A stretch of DNA of 40,825 bases from a virus. The position numbers and the translations under genes were made by a program. Below are positions 1-9,817 of this stretch, one piece after another; position 1 is the first letter of the stretch, and the number at the start of each line of letters is the position of its first letter. Under the pieces are notes generated by a model. The model saw only the letters and a list, made by a program, of their open reading frames with translations. It ran no database searches and was not told the DNA's origin. The stretch lies in IMG/VR virus record IMGVR_UViG_3300044712_000677, positions 1 to 40,825 of that record. One strand, 5' to 3'.

Positions 1-127
1 AGCACTAAACATAGACGTAACACCAGGAGGAAGTGCAACAGTGACCTTCCCTTCTTCTACGTCAACGCTTGCAACACTTGCACTCTCCGAGGCCTTGTCT
101 AATAAGACTTTAACTTTATCTTCAGGA
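1..127. repeat. terminal direct repeat (left copy), circular contig overlap
   Basis: Identical base for base to the last 127 bases of the window (40699-40825). The reading frame of one gene continues across the join. This is the overlap an assembler leaves on a circular or circularly permuted molecule, so the unique genome is 40698 bp. 127 is also a common largest k-mer of short-read assemblers, which favours an assembly overlap over a true physical terminal repeat. Confidence 0.95.
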
Positions 128-754
128 ACGACAGCTATCGCTCCAGTTGTAATGACTTCGGGAACGAATTTAACTACCGCTACAGCAGGAGCGTTGGAAT
201 ATGATGGGAAAGTCTTTTATTCAACTCCAGTAGCTTCGGCTAGAGGAGTAGCTTTATCGACTCAATATTCAATCGTTACTTCGGGTAATTTCGCTCTTTC
301 TACTGCAACTGGAGTACAATCAGCTTTTCCAGCAGCAGGAGATGTGTGGACTTTAGCAGCCTCTACAACCTATTTATTTGAAGGGCAATACCAAATAACA
401 AGAACCGGAACTACAGCAGCTTCTCTATCACTTGCTTTTGCATTAGCAGGTGGAGCATCAGTGACGAAAATAAACTATCATGCTCTAGGTGAAATAGTTG
501 TTAAAAATACAACTGGTACAGCGCAAAGTTCAGCGTATGTAGACCAAGTATCTTCAACAGTTATATTAGCAAGTTCAAGTGCTGGTTATTTTGTTGATTT
601 TAATGGAATAATCAGAATGAACGCAGGTGGAACGGTAACTCCTCAAATTAATTTTAGTGCTAATCCAACAGGAGCTACAATGATTGCAGGGTCATATATA
701 GCGTTTACGGCTATTGGAAGTAATACCCAAGACCAACAAGGGAACGTTGCATAG
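1..754 (+). CDS. fibre-type virion protein, 3' part (gene begins at 40685)
   Basis: Carboxy-terminal part of a 255-aa protein whose start codon lies at 40685; reading frame 2 is open from the first base. The GTG at 41 is internal, not the true start. The product is rich in Ser, Thr, Ala and Gly, has no membrane segment, and its NKTLTL and GALEYDGKVFYS motifs recur in phage tail-fibre tips and resemble the NKTLSV stretch of the fibre protein at 10443. It closes the run of fibre genes from 35.5 kb and precedes a glycosyltransferase. Probably a structural receptor-binding or fibre protein; exact role unknown. Confidence 0.8.
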   Translation, partial: ALNIDVTPGGSATVTFPSSTSTLATLALSEALSNKTLTLSSGTTAIAPVVMTSGTNLTTATAGALEYDGKVFYSTPVASARGVALSTQYSIVTSGNFALSTATGVQSAFPAAGDVWTLAASTTYLFEGQYQITRTGTTAASLSLAFALAGGASVTKINYHALGEIVVKNTTGTAQSSAYVDQVSSTVILASSSAGYFVDFNGIIRMNAGGTVTPQINFSANPTGATMIAGSYIAFTAIGSNTQDQQGNVA

Positions 755-757
755 TTT

Positions 758-766
758 TGGTATAAT
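758..766 (+). promoter_or_regulatory. extended -10 promoter, leaderless start of the 772 gene
   Basis: TGGTATAAT, with the -10 hexamer ending 5 bases before the ATG at 772. Transcription would start at or next to the start codon. Member of the leaderless promoter family. Confidence 0.7.
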
Positions 767-771
767 GAGGT

Positions 772-1740
772 ATGGCAGTCCCCATAAGTTGCTGTATAAA
801 CGTATTTAACGAGGAGGATAAACTTCCAGCACTCTTCAAATCCCTAAAAGGAATAGATGATATTGTTATCTTTGACCATTGTTCAACTGATAAGACTGTA
901 GAAATCTGTAAAAAATATGGAGCCAGAGTATTCACCCATCCCCTTCCTCATGTAGTAGCTACACAAGAAGATGTAGATGAGTTTAAAAATAGATTCTCTT
1001 TTTTACCGAAGTTCAAAGCAGGAGATAAAATAGACCGATGGATAACTGAATTAAATGGAATACTTAAAGAGGCTAAAAATGATTGGATATTTCAAGTTGA
1101 TGCAGATGAAATCGTCACGTGGGATTTAAAAGAGATTAAAAAACTCATGAAAGAGTGTGATGCAATAGGATATACCTTTATTCACGAACGAGATGGGAAT
1201 GGAAATCCTACGATGGTCCTCCCTCAGAATAAACTATTTAAAAAGAGTAAATTCCACTGGACTTCACAAGTTCACGCAGTATTAGTATCAGATGGAGCAA
1301 CTATTAAAATGTGTCCAACGATGATAGTCAATCATTATCAAAAAGCTAAATTAGATAGAGGAAAATATGTAGATAGAATGGAATATTCTGAACTCAAGGA
1401 TGGAGATATGAGAAATACCTTCTATCTGGCCCGTGAATATGGATATTATGGTGAATATGAAAAAGGAGTTCAATTTTGTCTACTATATTTTTCTAAGAAT
1501 CCTACATGGAGACCTGAAATATGTGAAATGTGGCTTATCTTATCTAAATGCTACTGGAGGTTAGGTAAGGGTGAGATGGCTAGGCGGTCATGTATGGAAG
1601 CTATTATGCGAAATCCCAACTTTCGGGAGGCTTTAATGGTTATGAGTGAAATAACATGGCCTGAAGATGGAAAAGCATGGAGACGATTTGCTGACTGTGC
1701 AAATAACGACGATGTGCTTTTCGTGAACAAAGCAATTTAG
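772..1740 (+). CDS. GT2 family glycosyltransferase with TPR-like C-terminus
   Basis: 322-aa homologue of the two glycosyltransferases at 31037 and 31948. The N-terminal GT-A fold shows the nucleotide-sugar site: hydrophobic strand and NEE near residues 9-15, then IVIFDHCSTDKT (about 31-42), and the DAD metal-binding motif in FQVDADEIV (about 109-117). The C-terminal third is helical with Trp, Tyr and Leu spacing of tetratricopeptide repeats (WLILSKCYWRLGKGEMA). Such enzymes move a sugar from an NDP donor to a protein or glycan. Lying between fibre and neck genes, it probably decorates virion fibres (inference). It starts from its own leaderless promoter. Confidence 0.85.
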   Translation: MAVPISCCINVFNEEDKLPALFKSLKGIDDIVIFDHCSTDKTVEICKKYGARVFTHPLPHVVATQEDVDEFKNRFSFLPKFKAGDKIDRWITELNGILKEAKNDWIFQVDADEIVTWDLKEIKKLMKECDAIGYTFIHERDGNGNPTMVLPQNKLFKKSKFHWTSQVHAVLVSDGATIKMCPTMIVNHYQKAKLDRGKYVDRMEYSELKDGDMRNTFYLAREYGYYGEYEKGVQFCLLYFSKNPTWRPEICEMWLILSKCYWRLGKGEMARRSCMEAIMRNPNFREALMVMSEITWPEDGKAWRRFADCANNDDVLFVNKAI

Positions 1741-1741
1741 A

Positions 1742-1791
1742 TGATATAATTAGACTATATACAAGCATTTTAGCCCAGAGGGGCTTTTTTT
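1742..1791 (+). promoter_or_regulatory. promoter plus ATTTTA-hairpin leader (copy a)
   Basis: Extended -10 TGATATAAT at 1742-1750, then a leader with GC-ATTTTA-GC (1765-1773) and a terminator-like hairpin AGCCC-AGAG-GGGCT (1772-1785) followed by seven T. The ATG at 1794 lies 2 bases beyond the T run with no Shine-Dalgarno. One of five elements of the same design. It could be a 5' mRNA hairpin, an attenuator, or simply a terminator of the upstream gene. Confidence 0.65.
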
Positions 1792-1793
1792 AT

Positions 1794-2747
1794 ATGATGA
1801 CCTACAGTCAAATCAAACAATCCTTCCTTAGAAACATAGGAGCAGATGCTTCAACAAACTCAGCGATATTGGCTGATTTTAATGCTAATCTAGCCCAGAG
1901 ATATTCAATGATTCTGGCTCGTATGAAGGACTACATGACCCAAAAAACAGTCACCACAACGACTGTAGCAGCCCAACAGTACTACCACTACCCACAAGGT
2001 GTGAGGAATGTGGAGAGTGTGGTTGTTCGCATAGGAACAGTAAATTACCCAACTACCGTCGTAAACGCCCAATGGATGTGGGACTGGTTAAATGCTATCC
2101 AAGTCCAACCAACCTCAATTCCACAATTTATCTTCCCTAGAAGGGATGACTTTGGACTCTACCCTATTCCTCAAGATGCTTATACGATGACATTTAACTA
2201 CCATTACCGAGATAGAGCGCTTTCAGTAGAAGACTACACAACGGGTTCAGTAACTGTAACCAGTGGAAGTACCACAGTCACAGGATTGGGAACAACCTTT
2301 ACTGCGGCGATGGCTGGAAGGTTCTTTTCAGTAACGAGTGATTCTAAAGGTGAGGGATATTTCTATAGAATAACCGCCGTCCCTTCGGCAACAGAACTTA
2401 CTCTGGAAAATGGATTTGAAGGAACATCAGCAGGAACACTTTCTTATTTAGTCGGAGAGATGCCTGAAATCCCAGATGAAGGACATATACTTTTAGTAGA
2501 TGGAGTGACGGCTGATTTCTACTCAGGCCCGAGACATGATATAGCGACCTCTACATGGTTTAATAACAAATTCTGGACTGGTGATGGTCAGAATAGCTCC
2601 CGAAAGATGGGTGAATCAACTATTACTGGTGGACTCATAGGACTTTGTAATCAATATACCGATAGGAATAATGAGAGGATTATTGATAGGAATAAGAAGA
2701 TATATCCATTCCTTGACCAAAACTTCGGTATGCAGGTCAATCCGTAA
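1794..2747 (+). CDS. head-to-tail adaptor (neck) protein
   Basis: 317 aa, soluble. The N-terminal helical part (IKQSFLRNIGADAS, LAQRYSMILARMKDYM) and a central beta insert with TGSVTVTSGSTTVTGLGTTF, followed by FYRITAV and EIPDEGH, are features I recognise from adaptor proteins of podovirus-like uncultured phages, which sit below the portal ring. Two ATG codons are adjacent (1794 and 1797) and either could start. The gene lies directly upstream of the very large tail protein with a 3-base gap, as expected for neck followed by tail. The role comes from family resemblance and order, not from a catalytic motif. Confidence 0.65.
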   Translation: MMTYSQIKQSFLRNIGADASTNSAILADFNANLAQRYSMILARMKDYMTQKTVTTTTVAAQQYYHYPQGVRNVESVVVRIGTVNYPTTVVNAQWMWDWLNAIQVQPTSIPQFIFPRRDDFGLYPIPQDAYTMTFNYHYRDRALSVEDYTTGSVTVTSGSTTVTGLGTTFTAAMAGRFFSVTSDSKGEGYFYRITAVPSATELTLENGFEGTSAGTLSYLVGEMPEIPDEGHILLVDGVTADFYSGPRHDIATSTWFNNKFWTGDGQNSSRKMGESTITGGLIGLCNQYTDRNNERIIDRNKKIYPFLDQNFGMQVNP

Positions 2748-2750
2748 CCT

Positions 2751-5700
2751 ATGAAAAAAGTACAAGAAAATACAGCCTTTTTTGAAGGTATCGCTGATTT
2801 TGCTAAAACAGGAGGTCCTGCTGCTTATCAACTTGGTAGGTCCATTGACCACCGTACCGATACACGTTCTATCACTCTTCTACCTAGAACTGTTAAGGAA
2901 TCTGGTACTGTTGTCACTGGACTCGTCAAGTGGATAGTCACTCCCCCGAATGGGAATGGAGATTCCTACCTCTATGATGATGTAGGGAATATTTATAAGA
3001 GAACATCAGCAGGAGTATATTCACTCATTCATACCGTCCCAAATAGTCATGGAAATGGAATGGAGTATTTTGCTGAAGATGATTTCCTCTACTACACCTC
3101 AGATTCATTAGTTGGAAGATACGGTCCTTTAAATGGAACTCCTAATTTTGTAGATGATTTCTTCGGAAGTCAGGGTGGAGCAAGAACCAATACCAACGCT
3201 CTGCAACTCCTTGCAGCATCGTCTCAATATGGGTCAAAAACATCCACCTCATCTTTACAGGTCGCTGGAGACCTTACAATAGAAGCATATATTAATCCTC
3301 TAAGTCTCCCTACAACGGGTAATTCAATGGTTATAGCGTCTAAATGGGATACTAATGGAAATAAGCGGGGATATAAATTTGATATCACAACGACAAGTAA
3401 TTATTTTGGTGATGGGTCAGATGGAGCGCTTACTATTTCCGCAGACACTACAGAGGCTCCTATTGACTCAGCTTGTACTGGAACGTCAGGAGCATTAACT
3501 CTATCAGCGACCAATGCTTCTTTCGCAGCGAATCAAATTATCTTAATTCATCAAAGCAGAGGGACGGGAGCTGGGACATGGCAGAGGAATAAAATAATCA
3601 GTTACACCGCAGGAACAATAACACTAGACTCCCCTCTTAATGCTACCTATATTACAGGAGCTCAAGTACGGGTATTAAAACAATACACCAATGTCACTAT
3701 TAATAGTGGAAAGACCTACACAGCGAAAGCATGGAATGGAACAGTTGGAGGAATTTTAGTCTTCCTAGCCAGTGGAACGGTCACAGTCACAGGGTCAATC
3801 AATGCAAATGGAAATGCAGCATCAGGAGCCGTGGGTGGAACTGGAATAGGATTTGAAGGTGGAGACTATGGATTCCCAAATAATCCAGGTGTCCAAGGAG
3901 AAGGAACTGATGGTCCAGCAGGAACTCAAACAATCAATGCTAATGGCAATGGTGGTGGTGGAGGTGCTGGTAATTCAGGAGCAGGTGGTGGAGGAAATGG
4001 AACTGCTGGCTCTGATGGTGAATTTAGAAGTGATACTGGTGATGTTGTTTTACAAAGCCCTGGATACGGTGGAAGTGCTTCTGGAGCCACTGATTTAACT
4101 TCAATGACCTTTGGTGGTGGTGGTGGAGGGTCATGGCAAGGAAATGGTGGAGCTGGTGGAGCTGGTGGTGGAATAATCTTCATATCAGCAGCAACCCTAA
4201 CAGTATCAGGCTCAATAACAGCAAATGGTGGAGCTGGAAGCGGGCTTATGGTCCGTGGTGGAGGCGGTGGGGGAGCGGGTGGGTCTATCCTATTAAAGTC
4301 ACAAACAGCAACCCTTGGAAGTGGAATTATTACCGCAAATGGAGGAGCTGGTGGTGCGGGAAATTATGTCTATTTAACAGGTCGTGGAGGAGCGGGTGGA
4401 GCTGGTAGAGTTCATTTAGACTACTACTCATCATACACAGGGACAACCTCTCCAACGATAGATGCACTTGTTGACCAGAATCTAGGAGTTTCCGATGGGT
4501 ATGTGTTAAGACTTCAACTTTCATCTAATGGAACAAATTCAGAAACCTATTCAAGAGTATTCACTCCTGTATTAAATACATGGCAACAGGTAGTAGTTTC
4601 ATGGGTATCTACGACCTCAACAGCCACATTCTATAAAAATGCCGTATCTCTAGGAACGTCAACTGCAGCCTTTACCTCTATAAGCGCTAACACTGCTGCA
4701 TTTGCTGTAGGGTGTTCATTTGGAGCCGCTAGCGCTGCGGAGAACTTTTATAACGGCTATATAGATGAAGTGAGACTCTTTAGTAAGGCCCGTTCACAGA
4801 ATGAAATCCTCTTAGGCATGGGAGACCAGATTCTCTCAACTACAGCTTATCTAAAAGCCTATTATCAATTTAATAACGCAGCAACTGATTCAACGTCAAA
4901 TGCAAATGACCTTACATTAAGTGGCTCACCAACCTATGTCACTGATACACCATTTAACGGAGCGACAACAAGACTCGATATTGACCTTTCAGCAACAACA
5001 GCTGGAAATACATATACCCTTGGCACTACTATCGTAGAGAGTGCTACGACCAAGAAAGTCTTCGCTCCGACAAAAGACCCACAGAAATCTATTGCTGTAT
5101 TAGTCGCAGCAATTGGAACTGGTGATTGGACGCTCACGGTTCATGACTCTTTTGATAACACAATAACATCAAAAACCATAACCAACGCAAACATGGCTGT
5201 AGGGTATATGGAGTTTGTCTTTTCAACCCCATGGAGACCACTTTTAAATCAAAACTATCACTTCCATCTAACTTCAACAGTCGCAGATGGAACCGTTACC
5301 ACAACGACGGCCTCTGACCTCGCCACAGTGTCTTTTAGGACGTATTTTCAGTTCCTGGTAACCGACACTTCCTTTCATCCGATAACGACCATGTTACAGT
5401 TCTTAGTATTCGGAAATGAAAGGTATCTGGCAACGTACGAAGCCACTCTATACGAACCAAACGCAATTACCATGCCAGCGGGACTGAAAACAAGATGTTT
5501 CGGATTTTGGAATGAATATTTGTCTATAGGAATCTGGAAGGGGTCAACGATTAAAGAATACGATATGGGACGACTCTACTTCTGGGATGGAACAGCACTT
5601 ACTTATAATTTCTTCGTAGATGTTCCAGAGGGAGCGGTTAATGCGATGAAAGGAACAAGAGGAAAACTCTATTTCATCGCTGGATATAGAGCAAAACTCA

Positions 5701-6389
5701 TGGTTTATGAAGGCGCAGCACAAGCCCGTAAGATTAAGAATTTAATAAACACGGAAAATGACACAACAATAGAAGTCTTCCCTGGAGCGATGAATATGTG
5801 GAGAACGCTTCTTCGGATAGGGGTAGCGGGTAATGCAGATGACGCTACGGTCCAACGAGGGGTTTATACTTGGGGGTCAGTGAATGATAAATACCCAGAC
5901 TCACTCTCATTTGATTACGTTATCTCAACAGGAAACTATATTGGAAACACTATAACCATCGGATGTATAGCCACAGTAAATGCTAAACTACTCATTTCTT
6001 ATAAAGATAACACCTCATATGGAGTGGATTATGTCGATATAACCAACGCTCCCTACCCAACGGGGAGAATTGAATTCTTAATAGAAGATGATGGAGCGAT
6101 GTATCATCAAAAAGAAACAGTGACCATTGGAGCACAATTTAAAGCTCTAAATTCTGGAGAGAGTGTCTCTCTTCAATATAGATTGGACCGAAACGCTAAC
6201 TGGACGACAGCGATAACCGATTCTACCGCAGGAGATATCACTTTGAGAGCACCACTGGTTTCCAACGGGATTAGGTATCGGGAGTATGAAGTGGCCGTAG
6301 ATTTATCCACCTCTACCACAACCTCACCTACCTTACTTGCAGTTTCAACGGAGAACGAACAACTGGAGAGTGAAAAGAGGGTATCATGA
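2751..6389 (+). CDS. large tail protein with LamG halves split by a Gly-rich insert
   Basis: 1212 aa, the largest gene. Residues 1-140 look like the start of a podoviral tail nozzle/stabiliser (PAAYQLGRSIDHRTDTRS). Residues about 148-212 are the first half of a LamG/concanavalin-like fold (LTIEAYINPLSLP, IASKWDTNGNKRGYKFDI), and residues about 581-715 the second half (TWQQVVVSW, FYNGYIDEVRLFSKARS, AYYQFNNAATDS). Between them is an insert of about 370 aa whose later part is extremely Gly-rich. The C-terminal 350 residues are beta-rich and propeller-like. LamG folds usually bind glycans, so surface attachment is a reasonable inference. The TGA stop overlaps the next ATG (ATGA). Confidence 0.75.
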   Translation: MKKVQENTAFFEGIADFAKTGGPAAYQLGRSIDHRTDTRSITLLPRTVKESGTVVTGLVKWIVTPPNGNGDSYLYDDVGNIYKRTSAGVYSLIHTVPNSHGNGMEYFAEDDFLYYTSDSLVGRYGPLNGTPNFVDDFFGSQGGARTNTNALQLLAASSQYGSKTSTSSLQVAGDLTIEAYINPLSLPTTGNSMVIASKWDTNGNKRGYKFDITTTSNYFGDGSDGALTISADTTEAPIDSACTGTSGALTLSATNASFAANQIILIHQSRGTGAGTWQRNKIISYTAGTITLDSPLNATYITGAQVRVLKQYTNVTINSGKTYTAKAWNGTVGGILVFLASGTVTVTGSINANGNAASGAVGGTGIGFEGGDYGFPNNPGVQGEGTDGPAGTQTINANGNGGGGGAGNSGAGGGGNGTAGSDGEFRSDTGDVVLQSPGYGGSASGATDLTSMTFGGGGGGSWQGNGGAGGAGGGIIFISAATLTVSGSITANGGAGSGLMVRGGGGGGAGGSILLKSQTATLGSGIITANGGAGGAGNYVYLTGRGGAGGAGRVHLDYYSSYTGTTSPTIDALVDQNLGVSDGYVLRLQLSSNGTNSETYSRVFTPVLNTWQQVVVSWVSTTSTATFYKNAVSLGTSTAAFTSISANTAAFAVGCSFGAASAAENFYNGYIDEVRLFSKARSQNEILLGMGDQILSTTAYLKAYYQFNNAATDSTSNANDLTLSGSPTYVTDTPFNGATTRLDIDLSATTAGNTYTLGTTIVESATTKKVFAPTKDPQKSIAVLVAAIGTGDWTLTVHDSFDNTITSKTITNANMAVGYMEFVFSTPWRPLLNQNYHFHLTSTVADGTVTTTTASDLATVSFRTYFQFLVTDTSFHPITTMLQFLVFGNERYLATYEATLYEPNAITMPAGLKTRCFGFWNEYLSIGIWKGSTIKEYDMGRLYFWDGTALTYNFFVDVPEGAVNAMKGTRGKLYFIAGYRAKLMVYEGAAQARKIKNLINTENDTTIEVFPGAMNMWRTLLRIGVAGNADDATVQRGVYTWGSVNDKYPDSLSFDYVISTGNYIGNTITIGCIATVNAKLLISYKDNTSYGVDYVDITNAPYPTGRIEFLIEDDGAMYHQKETVTIGAQFKALNSGESVSLQYRLDRNANWTTAITDSTAGDITLRAPLVSNGIRYREYEVAVDLSTSTTTSPTLLAVSTENEQLESEKRVS

Positions 6390-6655
6390 CGGATGATTTG
6401 GAGAGTAAGGTTGCGAAACTTGAAAAACAGGTTACTTTTCTTCTGGAGAAGAGAATCCTTCAAACTGACATCACCCCATCGGTAGTGAAAACCCGCCACA
6501 TGGGAGAGGCAAATAGATATATTTTGACTGGGTTAGAAGCAGACCTTCCTAGTGGAGAATCCTTTGGAAGTTCCTGTAGTGCATATTTCGCCTCTGATAC
6601 GAATAAGCTATGGATTTGGAATGGAAGTGCGTATAAATCAACAACATTAACTTAG
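6386..6655 (+). CDS. small virion-associated protein with N-terminal coiled coil
   Basis: 89 aa, translationally coupled to the large tail protein by an ATGA overlap. Residues 3-25 form a heptad-like coiled coil (LESKVAKLEKQVTFLLEK). The rest is a short beta module, ending ASDTNKLWIWNGSAYKS, a motif found at the ends of many phage fibre or head-fibre proteins. Probably a trimeric fibre or tail accessory. Exact function not recognised. Confidence 0.7.
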   Translation: MTDDLESKVAKLEKQVTFLLEKRILQTDITPSVVKTRHMGEANRYILTGLEADLPSGESFGSSCSAYFASDTNKLWIWNGSAYKSTTLT

Positions 6656-6707
6656 TGATATAATTAAGTATAAGGCATTTTAGCCACTCCAACCGAGTGG
6701 CCTTTTT
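6656..6707 (+). promoter_or_regulatory. promoter plus ATTTTA-hairpin leader (copy b)
   Basis: TGATATAAT at 6656-6664, then GGC-ATTTTA-GCC (6674-6685). The GCC strand also opens the stem GCCACTC-CAACC-GAGTGGC (6683-6701), followed by a T-rich run. A Shine-Dalgarno (AGGAG) follows before the ATG at 6719. Strands 1:2 and 2:3 are mutually exclusive, as in an attenuator. Confidence 0.65.
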
Positions 6708-6718
6708 ATAGGAGAACT

Positions 6719-7708
6719 ATGGCAACTGCATTTAATCCAATAGACGCTTACAAACCACCAACAACCGCTTCTAAAAACTGGTGGGATATGCCGACAAGTA
6801 ACCAATTAGGAGCTTCTACACAGAGTGGATTTAACCTTCCCGATTTCGGTTCAGTTGTCGGAAGTCAAAGACAAGCCAGTGGAAATATGATGGCAAATCA
6901 GGGGGCTCAGACAGGTCAATTTCTTCAGAATTATGGGAACGCTATAAATGACCAGGAAAAGATGAGAGCGATGTACTCACGGTTGGGTGATGAGTTGAAC
7001 CTTCCCGCCCTCCAAAACCAAGCACAGACCCTTACATCGACCCTAGAAGCCATTCCTCAGACCTATGGAAGTGCTACACGGGGATTTGATGTCAATGCAA
7101 ATCAATTAGGTAGAATAGTCGGAACGAAACAAGCCCAACTCGCTCCTCTACAACAGAAAGCCGTCGGACAACTCCAAACCGCCCAGAATCAAATTGGGAC
7201 TCAGATGGGTCTGGAACAAGCACAGCAACAGAAGGAACTCCAACCATATGATATGGAGAGGCAGTTCTTAACCGATAGAATGGCACGTGAGACCTCATTA
7301 TTCACTCAAGACGCTGAGAGAGAATACAACGCTCTGGTGACGAAGATGCAAGCTGGTATTCAACTGAGTGAAGCAGAGAAGAATAGAGCACAAGAATTAG
7401 AAATGCAAAAAAGAAGTTTTGAAAATGCAAAATCATTGGCAATGATAAAAGAACCATCTGCTGAAAATATATTGAAAGTAGGTAAGGGTGATAGTCTTTA
7501 TGACCCAAATACGGGCAAATGGATAACTGCTCCAGGTGGCACAAGTGGAACTGGTGGCGGGGGTAGTGGAAATTATTATGGAACACAAAATAATGGCGGA
7601 TATTATAGAGGAAGCTCTAACCAATCAGATTTAGATTATATTATGAGTCAACCAGGTGGAGAACAATTCCTTATAAGTAAAGGTCTTATTGGTTCAAGAG
7701 GATATTGA
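6719..7708 (+). CDS. putative internal virion protein
   Basis: 329 aa, rich in Gln and Ala, with a long helical middle (about residues 90-240: LQNQAQTLTSTLEAI, LQTAQNQIGTQMGLEQ) and a flexible Gly/Ser/Tyr tail (GGTSGTGGGGSGNYYG). Placement after the adaptor and tail genes and before a 701-aa helical protein matches the internal or ejection proteins of podoviruses, which leave the capsid with the DNA. No catalytic motif seen. Start chosen for its AGGAG site just after leader b. Confidence 0.55.
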   Translation: MATAFNPIDAYKPPTTASKNWWDMPTSNQLGASTQSGFNLPDFGSVVGSQRQASGNMMANQGAQTGQFLQNYGNAINDQEKMRAMYSRLGDELNLPALQNQAQTLTSTLEAIPQTYGSATRGFDVNANQLGRIVGTKQAQLAPLQQKAVGQLQTAQNQIGTQMGLEQAQQQKELQPYDMERQFLTDRMARETSLFTQDAEREYNALVTKMQAGIQLSEAEKNRAQELEMQKRSFENAKSLAMIKEPSAENILKVGKGDSLYDPNTGKWITAPGGTSGTGGGGSGNYYGTQNNGGYYRGSSNQSDLDYIMSQPGGEQFLISKGLIGSRGY

Positions 7709-7709
7709 T

Positions 7710-9815
7710 ATGGGACAACTCCTAAGTGAATTTCAAAACTTTTCATCTGGAAAGATGGGTAATACAGGAGTTACTTCTACGCCTAGTGATGTTACTTCAG
7801 TTCCTAAACAAAAATATATAACAGGACATTCATTAGAAGAACACGCTGCTGCTTTAAATAAAGCAAAGGCAGTAAGAGATACAGCAGCTATTAAATCTAT
7901 CACCGATGACTACGATAGAGAATTACAATATCAAAAAGATTTTGGAATAGAGAAGCCAAAAACAGCCACGGAGTTAAAAACGCAAGAAGGGATTAAATTA
8001 AAATCTGACACTCTTGAAATGGCTAAAAATCTTCGTGATATTATAAGTGGAAAAATTCAGTTTGGAGATAAAAGTACCAGAGAAACTGCTATAAATGGAT
8101 TGGTAGGTAAATTAACATTAAAACAAAAAGAAGCTGAAAATCTCGGAGCTGTTTTGTCAGCAAACGAACAAGCTCTTCTTCAATCATATATTCCCAGAAC
8201 TGAAGAAGTTGGACCATCTGTATATAGTTTGGCAAATCAATATTTAGTTCCTCAATTTATGGGTGGAGGAATAAAACCATTACAAACATCACGAATGGCA
8301 GATGATGAGAAAAAAGCTAAGGAGAAGTTAGACTTACTTATATCAGGATTTGAAGGAAAACCTATTACAGCAGATACATTTTCTGGACAGGGACCTAAAC
8401 CTGGATATATTGAGAGTAAAGTAATTCCAGATATAAAAGAAAATATTAATAAAGTCCTTGGTATTCCAGCGCAAATGATTGAACAAGAGAAACAATTAGA
8501 AAAACTACCAGTAAAACAACAGGTAATAGAACGGGCAAAAATAGCAATGGGACAAGCTATTGGTTCACAGCCACCAGTTCAATATGCTCAGACAGCTAAC
8601 CAAGTATTAGGTGAACCATTAAAAGGCGGAGATATTGTTGGTCGTATAGAAGAGAGAGCGTATAATAAGCCAGTCACCACAGCACTTGATGTGGGAGTTT
8701 TAGCTTCTCCATTTTTACCAGGACTAACAAAACGTGGATTATCAGAAAAACCAGGAATGGTTCCAGGAGAAGTTCCTCCAGCTAGCACTCTTCCAGAAAA
8801 ACCAGGATTTATTCAGGGCACATTATCCCGTTCAGTAGCAAATATCTATCCAGAAGATATTATTAATAGTGAAAAAGCTGGAAAGATTACTTTACAGGCT
8901 ACTCCAGGAAAAATGACTCCGAGAAGTATTGCATATGATTTAAAACAGAATGTTCTTCCAAAAACAGGAGAATATGTTGATTATGTTGTAAATGAATCTA
9001 GTAAAAAATTAGGAGTACAACCTGGAAGCCAATTGCTTGATGCAGTTATGGAACCTGTAAAACAAAATTCAATTCTTCAGGGAATGGAAGCAAGTCCACA
9101 GGAAGTCAAATTAAGAAATCTATTGGAAAGCAAAATGTCTACTGGAAACGCCCCTCCTGAGATGGCAGCACAGGGTCAGACATGGGCTACAAATCAACAA
9201 AAATTGAATGAAACACGTAAATTCTTAAATCAAGGATTAGAGCAGTGGTTTAATGCAGGTAAACCAACAAATACACCAGCAAATGAATTTAATGCTTTAA
9301 AATGGGATGCGTCTCAGGCTATAAAAGATATTCTTGCTAAATCCGACACAACTCCAGAGGGTAAGTTTAGAAAAGCACTTGAAATACAACACTATGCAAT
9401 AGCTGGATATCCAGAATATTCTAAAGCAGCAAATATGAACGCATTAAGCCAGGGTGGATATCTGAATAAGATATTAGGCTTAATAGGAGAAGTAACTTCG
9501 CCTATTAGAACTGGTGTAGCTAGAATGGCTCAGGGAACAGACCCAGTGTTAAATCAAATTTTACAGGGAAGTAAAGGACTTCCCATAGCTCCAGAACCAG
9601 TCCCAGTAGCTCCCTCGGCTCAAATGAGATATCTACCTTCTCAACCAGATTTAGGCCCTGGAATACCAGCAAAATCAAATACACTTTATAATTTAAATGG
9701 TGAATTTGTTCCTAAGGAAAAACTTCCAAAAGGCTATAAACCTCCAGAAGTACCTGCTAAGCCTGGAAGAAAACCTACTACCTATGTAAAGGGTACAAAA
9801 AATTTATACGTTTAA
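7710..9815 (+). CDS. putative large internal virion / ejection protein
   Basis: 701 aa from the ATG at 7710, one base after the upstream stop; a longer frame from 7689 would overlap the previous gene. Mostly helical, Lys/Glu/Gln-rich, with Pro-rich linkers (about residues 345-370 and from about 625 on). It shows a segment around TAINGLVGKLTLKQKEAENLGAVLS and ends in a basic tail. No enzyme motif or transmembrane helix is evident. Position and size fit an internal core or ejection protein; the assignment is by context only. Confidence 0.55.
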   Translation: MGQLLSEFQNFSSGKMGNTGVTSTPSDVTSVPKQKYITGHSLEEHAAALNKAKAVRDTAAIKSITDDYDRELQYQKDFGIEKPKTATELKTQEGIKLKSDTLEMAKNLRDIISGKIQFGDKSTRETAINGLVGKLTLKQKEAENLGAVLSANEQALLQSYIPRTEEVGPSVYSLANQYLVPQFMGGGIKPLQTSRMADDEKKAKEKLDLLISGFEGKPITADTFSGQGPKPGYIESKVIPDIKENINKVLGIPAQMIEQEKQLEKLPVKQQVIERAKIAMGQAIGSQPPVQYAQTANQVLGEPLKGGDIVGRIEERAYNKPVTTALDVGVLASPFLPGLTKRGLSEKPGMVPGEVPPASTLPEKPGFIQGTLSRSVANIYPEDIINSEKAGKITLQATPGKMTPRSIAYDLKQNVLPKTGEYVDYVVNESSKKLGVQPGSQLLDAVMEPVKQNSILQGMEASPQEVKLRNLLESKMSTGNAPPEMAAQGQTWATNQQKLNETRKFLNQGLEQWFNAGKPTNTPANEFNALKWDASQAIKDILAKSDTTPEGKFRKALEIQHYAIAGYPEYSKAANMNALSQGGYLNKILGLIGEVTSPIRTGVARMAQGTDPVLNQILQGSKGLPIAPEPVPVAPSAQMRYLPSQPDLGPGIPAKSNTLYNLNGEFVPKEKLPKGYKPPEVPAKPGRKPTTYVKGTKNLYV

Positions 9816-9817
9816 TA

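Noticed and set aside
3853-4524. Several open frames on both strands inside the Gly-rich region
   Set aside because: They are shadows of GGT/GGA codon repeats in the 1212-aa tail gene and encode low-complexity Trp, Pro or Leu/His runs.
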